Source: Plecoglossus altivelis (taxonomy: Eukaryota; Chordata; Actinopteri; Osmeriformes; Plecoglossidae). Taken from it: 64,000 bases of DNA. Below, piece by piece: positions 12,020-22,452 of the stretch. The translations under genes were made by a program, and so were the position numbers. The DNA lies in assembly GCA_036571765.1 (NCBI GenBank), contig BROE01000014.1, positions 16,449,523 through 16,513,522 on the forward strand, given 5' to 3'. Every line of letters starts with the position of its first letter. Position 1 is the first letter of the stretch. Under the pieces are notes generated by a model. The model made no database searches, was not told where the DNA came from, and saw only the letters and a program-made list of their open reading frames with translations.

Positions 12020-12729
12020 TCAGTTAGACTTCGACCAGATCTTCCCGCTCCCGCGAAGCCTGACCAGAACACCAAAACAAACCAGATCACATTGTCATCG
12101 GCAGACAATACGACTCATTCTCACCGTAACAACACGATCCACGCGCACGCTTGGTGAATCAGCTCCATGATGTGTTAGCTATGTGGATGTGTCTGTTTGT
12201 GTTGGCAGGTCTCTGGTCCGCCACCTCTCCTCATCTACTCTACAACACCTTCTTACAAAAAATCTAAAGCCCACGTCCACTTTGGTACGATTGTTCCCTG
12301 CCCGCTTTCCTAGGCTGTCAAGGTGCCAAAAACACAAAGTAAACAGTGATCATTCCTTATTCAGCTGGAGCAGCAGAGGGATGCTGGCAGGAGCTCGTCA
12401 CACTGACGAAGGAGCCTGTCGTGCTTTTAGGAAGCACCTGGAGGGCGTGGCCATTCAGTGGCCTTTTCCCAGAGCGGTACAAGAGTGAAATAAGCGAGTG
12501 GTAATTGGGCAAGATGGAGGAAGGAGGGATGGGAGACCCTGCCAGACAGGGTCAGGAACAGAACAGGAGCCGTCTGGGTAGTTAGACTGCTGCATGCACA
12601 AGCACGTTCAGGAGCGGAGGAGCATACAAGCGCGCGCGCGCACGCATACATACAGCTAATGGAGACGCGCACTCACCGCTAATGGAGGCGTGCACGCACA
12701 GAACGCCAATGCAGACGCACATGCAGACG

Positions 12730-12789
<60 letters not shown>

Positions 12790-15221
12790 GCTAATGGATA
12801 CGCACACGCACGCACATGACGCTAATGCAGACGCGCACGCACGCAGACAACACTAATGCAGATGCACATACGCACACAAGTGCACGCACACCACTAATGC
12901 ACACCCACGCACACTGCTAATGCACATGCACACTGCTAATACGATGCATGCGCACACACACCTGCACGCACACACACGCCTGGTTTCTCAAGTAAGCACG
13001 CATGCGTGTGCCCACACCCACTCACAAACACACACTCACACCCACATTCTCACACATAGACAGCTGGCTTTTTAATTGATGTTGATCGGGGAAAAAATGA
13101 ACTAAAAATACATGAATGAGAAAATAAACTAGAATAATAGTGATTGTAACTGTTCCTGACACTGGACATCAGTGTTGGCCAACACTTTAATTAAAGGCAG
13201 AGTTAATTACCAGCCAGGTGTGAATTTGAGCTGGGAATAGCTTTGAGATTTTTTACGTTGTATTTTCGCATGAAAAGAACCTACCAAATTTCCCCTGTGA
13301 CTAAAGATGCAGGCTTAAAGGGAGGGTAGGCGTTTCAGAGTTTTAAAGGCCTGAAACACAAACCTCCCACCCTCACCCTTTAAAGATTTGCCGATCTGCT
13401 AGGATGATCGTCAAATAATGGTCAAATCTATCTTGCAGAAATAAGAAGTATTTTTTCGCGGAAAAACACGAGGGTGAAGCAGTTGACACGAGAAGCGTGG
13501 ACCAACTTACCCTTTCACCTTGGAACTTTTCTTGCCTGGTTGCCGTGGTTCCTGGGAGGAGGCGGGGTCTCTGGGTTCGGCCGGCTGGTCGGCATCCTGA
13601 TTGGACGCAGCTCCTGCAGGGGCAGGGCCGGACGAGGGGGAGGCGGAGCTGGTCTTTAATGTTTTCTGCAGGTTTGACACCTGCGAGGAGGAGGGAGAGA
13701 GACAAGCTGCTTTACACATCGCGCCTCGTCAAACTGAAGATGACAGATGAAATGGCATCTACGGCTGCAAGCCTGGATGACAGCTCTAGACGATGCTGGT
13801 AGGCTGTCGGATAAAAGAACACTACGAGAACATTCCGGAAGCTTCAAGAAAAGAGAGAGTTCTTTCTGACCTCTGTTTCCACCTGAACTTTGACCTTCAG
13901 CTGGCTCTCTCTGTACTGGTTGGCTCTGGTAACCTGCTCCTCAATCCCACACAGAACTGCTTCACAGCCCGAACACCTGAAGGAGAGGAGGGAGGGAGAG
14001 AGGATGGGAGAGGAGGTAGAAAGGGAGGGAGAGGAGGGAGGGTGTGAGAGAAGGGAGGGAGAGAGGGAGGAAGGCAAGGGGGCAAGGAGGGAAGGAGAAA
14101 GGGAGGGAAGGGGGCAAGGAGACAGGGAGGGAGGCAAGGAGGGAGGGAGGGAGAGAGGGAGGGAGAGAGGGAGGGAGGCAGGGGGGCAAGGATGGAGGGA
14201 GAGAGGGAGGGAGACAGAAAACAGAGAGACAACCACCCCCCTGTCAACCACTGCTGAAAAGCCCCCCTGTTCCAGAAGATGTCCACAGTGGTGCCCTCAC
14301 CACTCCTGCAGCGTGTTGGCGATGTTAGGCAGCTCGTTAGGCCCCAGGTCCCGGCCCACGCTGCAGTCCACCTCCACCTGCTGGTTCCTCTGATCCAGCT
14401 TGCCCTGGATGATGTCACAGTACACGGCCTCGATCAGCAGGTCCTCCAGCTCACGCACGTTCTTCAGCTCCAGCTGCTGCAGCAGGAGGGAGTATGGCAG
14501 GCACTGGGGCAGGACCACAGGAGGACAGAACAGTCAGGAGCTTGTCAGAGACACAGACAGGCCGAGAGAGAGAGAGAGAGAGAGAGACAGGGTGAGAGAG
14601 CGACAGAGAGAGAAAGAGAGAGAGAGAGACACAGAGAGAGCGAGATAGAGAAAGACAGAGAGTGACAGAGTGACAGAGCGAGAGAGAGAAAGACAGAGAG
14701 ACAGAGAGAGCAAGAGAGCGAGAAAGACAGAGACAGAGAGAGCGAGAGAGAGGGAAAGAGACAGTGAGAAAGAGAGTCAGAGAGAGAGAGAGTACATGAT
14801 TAACAGTGACAGAAAAAAGAGAACTTTGAGAAAGTAGAGAAAAGAGGGGGCGAGATACAGATATATAAATATATATTTGCACACACATATACACACAGTA
14901 CTGTGCAAGTGTTCTTAGGCATGAAAACACTCTTTTTTAAGTAAAGCTTTGAGAAATAATTAATGTAGGAAAAAAAAGCACTTTTATACCGCTGCACAGA
15001 AAATGAAGACAAATATATATCTATATAGATATAGATCTATATAGATATAGATCTATATCTTTATCTATATAGATATCTATAAGATATATAAAGATATATC
15101 TATATATATGTACACATATATATATAGAATTATATATTCAAGACTATATTAATAGAAGAAAAGTCTTGGGTCCCTAAGACCTTTGCACAGTATTGTACAC
15201 CTTTCATTTACTCAGCCTCAG

Positions 15222-15258
<37 letters not shown>

Positions 15259-18200
15259 AGGAGAGAGACACAGAGAGAGAATGAGAGAGAGAGAGACAGA
15301 GACACACACAGAGAGAAAGAGAGAGAGACAGAGGAGAACAGAGAAGAAGAGCAGAGAGAGACACAAGAGGAGAAGACGAGAGAGGCAGAACAACACACAA
15401 GGAAGAGAGAAAGACAGAGAGAGAGAGGCAGAGAGAGACACGCACACAGAGAGAAAGAGAGAGAGGCAGAGAGAGACACACACACAGAGAAAGAGAGAGG
15501 CAGAGAGAGCGAGGCAGAGAGAGACACACACAGAGAGAGAAAGAGAGAGAGGCAGAGAGAGACACACACAGAAAGAAGGGGGGGTGAGAGGCAGAGAAGA
15601 AGGACACACACAGAGAGAGAAAGAAGAGAGACAGACACAGAGAAGAAAAGAGAGAGAGACAAGAGAGAGAGAAAAGAGAGAGGAAGGAAAGCTGTGGAAC
15701 TCAGTTCCACTTCACTTGGCCAGAGAAAATCCTCCAATAGCGTTTCCTCTGAAATTGTCCATGTAGCCTAAATGCCACGGAGAGAGTTGGCCGTTAAACA
15801 AGCTTTTATTGGACAATTAGGGAATGTGGGAGGAACAACCATGCAGGGACGCCTCGAATCAGCGTCATCTGAATTAGAAAGACTGGACGGGAAGACAAAG
15901 AAAGAGAGAGGGGTGGAAGGAGCGATCGAGACGGAGAGAGAGGGAGGGAGGAAGAGGGGGGGACAGAGCAGAGTGGGAGGAGAAGAGAGGGGAGGAGGAG
16001 GAGAGAGGGGAGGGAGAAGAGGGAGGCGCAAGCAGAGTGGGGAGAGAGAGAGGAGGAGGAGGGAGGATGGAGGAGGATAGAGGGAGGAAAGAGGGAGAGG
16101 GAGAGCGGGTGAGGGAGGGAGATAGAGAGGTTGGCAGGGTGGGAGGGAGGGAGGGAGATGGAGGGATGCAAGAGGGGAGGCGAGATAGTGGGACAGAGCA
16201 GAGTGGGGAGGAGAGAGAGGGGAGGAACGAGGGAGGGAGGGAAAGGGAGGGAAAGAGGGGGACAGACAGAGTGGGGAGGGAGGAGAGAGAGAGGGAGGGA
16301 GGGAGGGAGGAGGGAGGGGAGGAAGAGGGGGGACAGTAGCAGAGTGGGAGGAGGAGAGAGGCGGAGGAGGGGAGGGAGGGAGGAGGAGAGAGTAGAGGGA
16401 CAGAGCAGTGAGGAGAGAGAGGGGAGGAGGAGAGGGAGGAGGGAGGAGGGAGGGAGGAGAGAGAGAGAGGGGGACAGACAGAGTGGGAGGGGAGAGAGAG
16501 GGAGGAGGAGAAGAGGAGGACAGAACAGAGGGAAGAAGGGAGGGAGGGAGAAGCGGGGGACAGAACAGAAAGGAGAGAGGAGGGAGGAGCAGAGTGAGAG
16601 AGGAGAGAGAGGAGGGAGAGGAGAAGAGGAGGGACAGAAGCAGAGGGAGAAGAGGGGAGGGAGGAGAAGGGGGAAGAACAGAGAAAGAGAGGCGAGGGAT
16701 GAGCCAGAGTGAGGAGGGAGAGAGGGAGGGAGGAGGGAGGAGAAGCAGGGGGCGACAAAGGAGAGAGACGGATGGAGAGAGGCAGAGGAGGGGAGGAGAG
16801 AATGAGAAAGTGGAATGAAGAACGGGGGAGGACAGAAGCAGAGTAATGAATGAATCAATTATTTACAGAGGCTATGGAGAAGGAAGGGGGCGTGAAGGAG
16901 GGAGAAAGGGTAAGGAACTAAGTGTAAGGATTAGAAGAATGAATACAGGCACAGATACCTAAGCATTAGCGCAAAGCAGAGAGGAGAGAGATGAGAGAGA
17001 AGAAAGTAAGAGTGTGTGAGGAGGGAGGATGGGACAGAGAGAACAGAGAGAGAAGGGAGGAGGAAGGAGGGATAAGAGAGAGAAGAAACGGAGAGAAGAA
17101 GAGGGACAGAGAAAGAGAGCACGATAATGAAACAGTGTTTCTGTCTCAAAACAATCCAATTCTTTTCTGCCTCCTCTCCACTCCAGCTGTTATAAATATA
17201 ACCACTGGTGAAGATTGCTGACAGACTCTTGCAAAGTCAGTCTTTTATCTTAAGACGTCGCTCTTTGATCTTGTTAATGTGTCTTTCTGTTTCAAGGCAC
17301 AGTTGTCTCGAGAGCCCGGCTGCTAATGTCATTAACATCAGAGGCGAGTCGCCCGTCTGTTTCGGGCCAAACTTGCTGAGCGCAGCGTTCAGAAGCGGCG
17401 TTTCAGGAGTGAAGACGTGTAGCAACTACTGGGAGCTTTCAAAGCATGGTGGCACCGTAGACCCTGAAGCATGTCGGAGAGAGCAGTACCTTGAGATTGG
17501 ACGCCAGCGTGATGATGGAGAGGTGACGGAGCTTGTTCCTCTGGGCAGGGGTCAACTCAGGAAGAGACGCAGCTCTTTCTGGGGGGGGGGCAGAGAAACA
17601 GAGGAGACAGGAATACTCGGTCAGAGTGAGAAATCAAGAGTGTGAGAGGGAGACAGGTGGGGCAGAGAGAGAGGAGAGGAGACAGAGAGAGGGGGGGACA
17701 GAGAGATAGAGAGACAGAGAAGGAAGGGGGACAGAGAGAGGGGGACAGAGAGAGAGAAGACAGAGAGAGGGGGAGAGATGAAGAGAGGACAGGAGAGGGA
17801 GGGAGAAGGGAACAGAGAGAGAGCGACAGAGAGAGGAGGGAGAGAGGGAGAGAGGCGGGACAGAGATAGAGAGGACAGAGAAGAGGGGGACAGGAGAGAG
17901 GGGACAGAGAGAGAGAGCAGGACAGAAGAGAGAGGGGACAGAGAAGAGAGTCGACAGATGAGAGAGAGACAAGAGAGAGGGGACAGAGAGAGGGGACAGA
18001 GAGAGGGGGAACAGAGAGAAGTGGGACAGATGAGAGGCGGGGTTGAGTTAAAGCCGCAATTCGGCTAAGGTGAAAAGGGACCTGTCGAGCTGCTTGTTTG
18101 TAGGAGGGAAGAAGAGAGGTAAGAAGACAGGAGATGAGAGAGGACAGAGGAGCAGAGAGAGAGAAGAGGACGCAGGTAGCAGAGAGAGAGGAGAGAAGAG

Positions 18201-19966
18201 AGGAGAGCAGTGAGAGAGAGAGAGGAGAGAGCAGGTAGCAGCGAGAGAGAGAGCAGGAGAGAGGAGAGCAGAGAGAGGAGAAGCAGAAAAGCAGGAGAGG
18301 AGAGAAGGAGAGAGACAGTAGCAGACGCAGAGAGGAGAGGAGAGACAGCAGGTAGCAAGAGAGGAAGAGCAGGAGAGAGAGAGATGATGAACAGGAGGCA
18401 GAGAGAGAGGAGAGCAGAGAGAGAAGGAAAGAGAGCAGTAGCAGAGAGAGAGGAGTGCAGCAGTGCTTCTCTCCCTAGGGAAGCAGCTCAAACACTTTCC
18501 CAGAAGAAACAGTGACAGCTCCCCTCCGAATGCCACCACACACATCCACCACACACACACAATGCTAAAATTCCAAATATACTACTGACTTTTGCACTGC
18601 CAGGAAGAATAAGAAGTAGTATTTCTGACTGCTCCTGTTGCTGGGCTCAAGTCTGACTTACTGCCAGAGACATTACTGGCAAACAACATTACGGCTCCCT
18701 CATCTCAGCCATAGGCCTTCGCATCGGTAGGCCACAGACCCCCTGTCTAATTCCCTCCACAGCCAGGAGGGCTGAGCTAAAGGTTTTCCCCCATCAGAGA
18801 GTTAACCGAACTTGGGCGAGTAGAGCGGTTAATGAGTCCTCTCTGGCTCTCAGGGCAGCGGAGGACAGGGATGAGCAGGCAGGCAGGCGGCAGGCAGGCA
18901 GGCAAACAAAATACTTGCACATAATAAAAAACACTTTGATTGCAGACCCCATATTTATTGACTTGGCCTGCTTGCCACCTCACCACCCTCCCCCCCATAC
19001 CTTTGTAGTCGCAGTAGGTTCCATAGGTGAAGAGGCTGAGGAGCTGGTAGACCGGTGCGTGGCCTGTCCCTCTGGGTAGGAGAGGAGGTAGGAGAGGGGA
19101 CGGAGAGGAGTGGTGGAGAGGAGGGGGGAGGGAGAGAGGAGAGGGGGAGGAGAGAGGAGAGGAGTGGGGAGGGAGAGAGGAGTGGGGGAGAGGAAAGGGA
19201 GTGGGGGAGAGAGGAGGGGATTTGAACGAGCCATGAATAGAGAAGTAATGAATGACTTTGTGACAGAATAGAGCAGCGATACAGTGAAGTGTTTTATCTC
19301 AGAGCTGCAGGGTTAGCTTGGAATGGGTGCGCGTGTCTGTGCGGGCGTCTGCACGCACGCACGCGCGCACGCACGCGCGCGCGCGAATTCTAAATTAAGC
19401 TTGGAGTAATGACATTCCTATTCTGAGTCTAAATTCATATTACAAGACATATCAAAGTCATTTCCTGATCAAGCTCCGCCTACTAGTAATACACTCCTTG
19501 ACCATCAATGAAAACGAGACATCGTTTAACGTATATTAAGGTTTGTCCTCTTTGCCGGTGATAAAGTCACCGTTTCGAATGATGAGATACTTATGATAAG
19601 TGGAACATGCTTCAAAAAGGCATATTTTTTTAACAACGTAGTTTCAATTATCCTGACAGTATCCTGCTATAAAAAGGATTAGGGATTGAATTCCTTATCC
19701 TGCATATATTTTATCGTGAATCCTCAGGGTGTATGTTACAATTAAACAAATCAAATGTTGATATAAAGCAGCAATACGTGAGAGAAAGAGAGTGTGGTGT
19801 GTGCTGTTGTGTGTGTGTGACTGTGTGTGTGTGTGTGGTGTGTACCTCTCTGAGTTGGTTAGCTCAGGATGTCTGAGAACACGTAGAGGCCCGGGGTCTC
19901 GAGCAGAGAGCTGACAGCCTGAGCGAGCGCAGACCCGGAGAGAGACAACAGCTGTTCCACCTCCAT
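12020..19966 (-). CDS. cops7a: COP9 signalosome complex subunit 7a (copy left of the gap)
   Basis: PCI-domain subunit of the COP9 signalosome, which removes NEDD8 from cullins. Coding exons in transcript order are 19846-19966, 19001-19071, 17490-17578, 14301-14503, 13871-13976, 13511-13680 and 12020-12059. Diagnostic peptides are LETPGLYVFSDILELPNVRE, LPELTPAQRNKLRHL, ELEDLLIEAVYCDIIQGKLD, CSGCEAVLCGIEEQVTRANQ and the C-terminus GLRGSGKIWSKSN, close to human COPS7A (GLRGSAKIWSKSN) and unlike COPS7B. The start ATG (19966) follows an acceptor AG and opens MEVEQLLSL. The first two coding exons carry short deletions here: exon 19846-19966 is 121 nt against 123 nt in the other copy. Taking those exons from the other copy gives a phase-consistent 807-nt CDS of 268 aa. 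The upstream non-coding exon has its donor at 20957. Confidence 0.9.
12650..12990. repeat. CA-rich array with a recurrent CTAATG core
   Basis: Units such as CGCTAATGCAGACGCGCAC recur with variable CA spacers around a pure CA run (12727-12787). It is a degenerate minisatellite in the last intron of cops7a. Confidence 0.75.
13983..14215. repeat. (GGGA)n-rich array
   Basis: GAGGGAGGGAGG repeats between two cops7a exons. The + strand carries many GGG tracts able to form G-quadruplexes; the transcript strand is CCCT-rich. Confidence 0.85.
14560..14798. repeat. (GA)n-rich tract
   Basis: GAGAGACAGAG-type repeat in the cops7a intron. The right-hand counterpart at about 21780-22018 has many small indels. 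Confidence 0.85.
14895..15197. mobile_element. MITE-like element with terminal inverted repeats
   Basis: The left end (AGTACTGTGCAAGTGTTCTT, then AGGCA) is mirrored at the right end, whose reverse complement reads ATACTGTGCAAAGGTCTTAG then GGA. The interior is about 250 bp, non-coding and AT-rich, with self-complementary TATAGATATAGATC repeats at 15018-15130. Size and structure fit a non-autonomous Tc1/mariner-like element, a common class in fish; the family is inferred. It lies in a cops7a intron. Confidence 0.6.
15226..15692. repeat. (GA)n/(CA)n mixed array
   Basis: Tandem units of GAGAGAGGCAGAGAGAGACA with CACACA insertions. ORFs across it are repeat shadows. Confidence 0.9.
15895..17120. 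repeat. long purine array (GGGA/GGA/GA)
   Basis: About 1.2 kb that is almost wholly purine on the + strand, with about 70-bp higher-order units of the type GGGGACAGAGCAGAGTGGGAGGA. It lies in a cops7a intron. Long Ser/Leu/Pro or Arg/Gly/Glu ORFs on both strands are artefacts of composition. Confidence 0.92.
17640..18470. repeat. GA/GGGA and GAGCAG arrays
   Basis: Two further purine arrays, at about 17645-18040 and 18110-18465, separated by a short unique segment (AAGCCGCAATTCGGCTAAGG). They lie in the cops7a intron. Confidence 0.9.
19350..19386. repeat. (CGCA)n/(CG)n run
   Basis: Alternating purine-pyrimidine stretch rich in CG, of Z-DNA-forming type. The right-hand copy (26823-26846) is about 12 bp shorter. 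Confidence 0.85.
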
Positions 19967-20956
19967 CTGACGCGAACACACACAGGCAGGAGGGGGACAT
20001 GAACAAAAGCTGAGTAACTTGGATGATGATGATGATGATGATTCGTTGGGATCTCTTTCTTGTTAAAGAAAAGGTTTAGAGATTTAGAGAACGTGTGAGT
20101 GGACGTCAGACAGGAGTTGAGAAAGGGTCATGGTCGTTAGCTAAAAGTTGCCCGCCGTTGTTCGGACTTTCAGATGATGAAATCTTATCAGTTACTCAAA
20201 GAGGTTCGTGGCATCATTATGCATTCATACGGCTCTGTCGACCAAAACAATTCTATGGAGAGCACTTGTGGCGGGACTCCAAAAGAGTAATTTCATTTTC
20301 CGTCTTCATCATAAACTAACGAACACGAGCCTTCCCGTGGCTCGCAGATGATCAAATCCTGCTGAGCATGAGAGTGAACTTGAAACTGAACAAGACCCAC
20401 CATGTTTAACTCTTAGAAGAGGCATCTCATGGTTCACTGTTGAAGCACAGCAACGTACGTCAAAATGATTGAAAAACTCACCAGTTACGAACGGGATAAC
20501 TACCGCGACTATCTAGGTGAAGTTTCATCATAGCTAATATATGCTATGGAAAATAGTTCCTAAATGTGGGCCTGATTACTCTTTAGATATCAACCTAACT
20601 GTTTTCTGGATGGTTCGTTGCTACAAGTTATTTATTAATCGAAGTAACTGCTTGTCATTAGGTAATTTGTAAACTAGGGAGTACAGTGTCACTCGATTTC
20701 ATCCAAACAACTGGCTAGGTAGCTTAGCTAAGTTACTGAAGTCTTGCTACAGGTTTAGCTAACGACTACCCGGGACGGAAGCTAGCAGCTAGCCTAATTG
20801 AGCGAGGCTTCCTGCAAGCGGTAGGCCTTTACACATTTTTACCAGTATTAACAGACTATTTTCTCAGATCAGATTGACATAATCGACGGGACACTTTTCC
20901 GTTATTAGAACAACGTCTGAATTGATTTGAGCGAAATACAAATGGTAAATAAATAC

Positions 20957-21060
20957 CTTGTTTTGATCCACTGAAGTCGATATACTGTGTGCAAGATCGC
21001 TCACAATTCCGCTGTCATCCCACGTTTGACAACAAAGCAACGTCGTTTCTGATTGGGCGA
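20957..21060 (-). other. cops7a: cops7a non-coding first exon (left copy)
   Basis: The donor AACAAG|GTATTT lies at 20957/20956 on the - strand. The upstream sequence has no in-frame ATG joined to the MEVEQ exon, so I read it as 5' UTR. The outer limit is not defined. The same exon recurs at 28420 to about 28525. Confidence 0.5.
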
Positions 21061-21373
21061 CACTTGAACAGGAGGAGGGGTGCGCGCACAGGAGAGATCA
21101 GCGCCACCCAACGGTACAAATGTGAACATCAACGAAATGATGTAACTAATTGGATTAATTTTACTTGAGTTTTACACACACATTGTGTGCCACATAGACC
21201 AACCTGAATGTTAAGTATCATTTTGTAAAGTCTCCCGAGAAAAAAAACGGAGTCATGTGTAAATTGCAAAAAAACGTGGTTAATATGTGGTATCCTTAAA
21301 ATTTAAAAAATGTGCTCCCCATTTAAGCTATTTTTTTTTTCTTCCCCTCCTTTTTTCCTTTTTTTTTTTGTTT

Positions 21374-21473
21374 NNNNNNNNNNNNNNNNNNNNNNNNNNN
21401 NNNNNNNNNNNNNNNNNNNNNNNNNNNNNNNNNNNNNNNNNNNNNNNNNNNNNNNNNNNNNNNNNNNNNNNNN
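21374..21473. other. assembly gap of 100 N
   Basis: Exactly 100 N, the usual placeholder for a gap of unknown size. The preceding 35 bases are T-rich and the following base starts the second copy of the cops7a region. Confidence 0.99.
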
Positions 21474-22122
21474 TCCAGAAGATGTCCACAGTGGTGCCCT
21501 CACCACTCCTGCAGCGTGTTGGCGATGTTAGGCAGCTCGTTAGGCCCCAGGTCCCGGCCCACGCTGCAGTCCACCTCCACCTGCTGGTTCCTCTGATCCA
21601 GCTTGCCCTGGATGATGTCACAGTACACGGCCTCGATCAGCAGGTCCTCCAGCTCACGCACGTTCTTCAGCTCCAGCTGCTGCAGCTAAGAGGGTAGTAT
21701 GGCAGGCACTGTGGGCAGGACCAACAGGAGGGACAGAACAGTCAGGCAAAGGCTTGTCAGAGGCAAGACAGGCGCATGTAGAGAGAGAGAGAAGAGAGAG
21801 ACAGGGTGATGAGAGCGACAGAGAGGAAAGAGGAGAGAGAGACACAGAGAGAGCGCGAGATAGAGAAAGAACAGAGAGTGACAGAGTGACCAGAGCCGAG
21901 AGAGAGAAAGACAGGAGACCCCAGAGAGAGCAGAGAGCGAGGAGAGAGACAGAGACAGTGAGAGCGAGGGAGAGGAGGGAAAGAGACAGTGAGAGAAAGA
22001 GAGTCAGAGAGAGAGAGAGTACATGATTAACAGTGACAGAAAAAAGAGAACTTTGAGAAAGTAGAGAAAAGAGGGGGCGAGATACAGATATATAAAGATA
22101 TATTCGACACCACATATTACAC

Positions 22123-22452
22123 ACAGTACTGTGCAAGTGTTCTTAGGCATGAAAACACTCTTTTTTAAGTAAAGCTTTGAGAAATAATTAATGTAGGAAA
22201 AAAAAGCACTTTTATACCGCTGCACAGAAAATGAAGACAAATATATATCTATACATAGCATATATATCATAAATATAGATATAGATCTATATCTTTATCT
22301 ATATAGATATCTATATATAGATATATATTTATAGATATCTATATAGATAGATATCTATATCTATATAGATATAGATATATTATTCAAGACTATATTAATT
22401 AGAAGAAAAGTCTTGGCCGCGTCGCCTAAGACCTTTGCCACAGTATTGCTAC
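22123..22452. mobile_element. second copy of the MITE-like element
   Basis: Counterpart of the element at 14895-15197, with the same terminal inverted repeats and extra indels. It is part of the duplicated segment. Confidence 0.55.

Larger units (their letters stand above)
14271..21335. repeat. left copy of a duplicated segment of about 7 kb
   Basis: Base 14271 (TCCAGAAGATGTCCACAG) matches 21474 and homology continues to about 21335 versus about 28760. Unique stretches are near-identical, for example the exon at 17490-17578 and the flank at 19400-19790. The copies differ by short indels and by microsatellite length. Errors in this copy rise toward its right end, with extra A, T and C bases from 21240 onward. 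Confidence 0.93.

Noticed and set aside
15806..16858. 350-codon ORF on the - strand and its counterpart at 23143-24264
   Set aside because: Composition-driven open frames in a purine array within a cops7a intron; they differ between the two copies by many indels.
17208..17645. 145-codon + strand ORF (MKIADRLLQSQSF...), repeated at 24619-25041
   Set aside because: It lies on the antisense of the cops7a exon at 17490-17578 and its flanking intron. It appears twice only because of the duplicated assembly segment.
20095..20319. 74-codon + strand ORF, identical at 27558-27782
   Set aside because: Identity between copies reflects the false duplication, not selection. It lies in cops7a intron 1 with no known domain.
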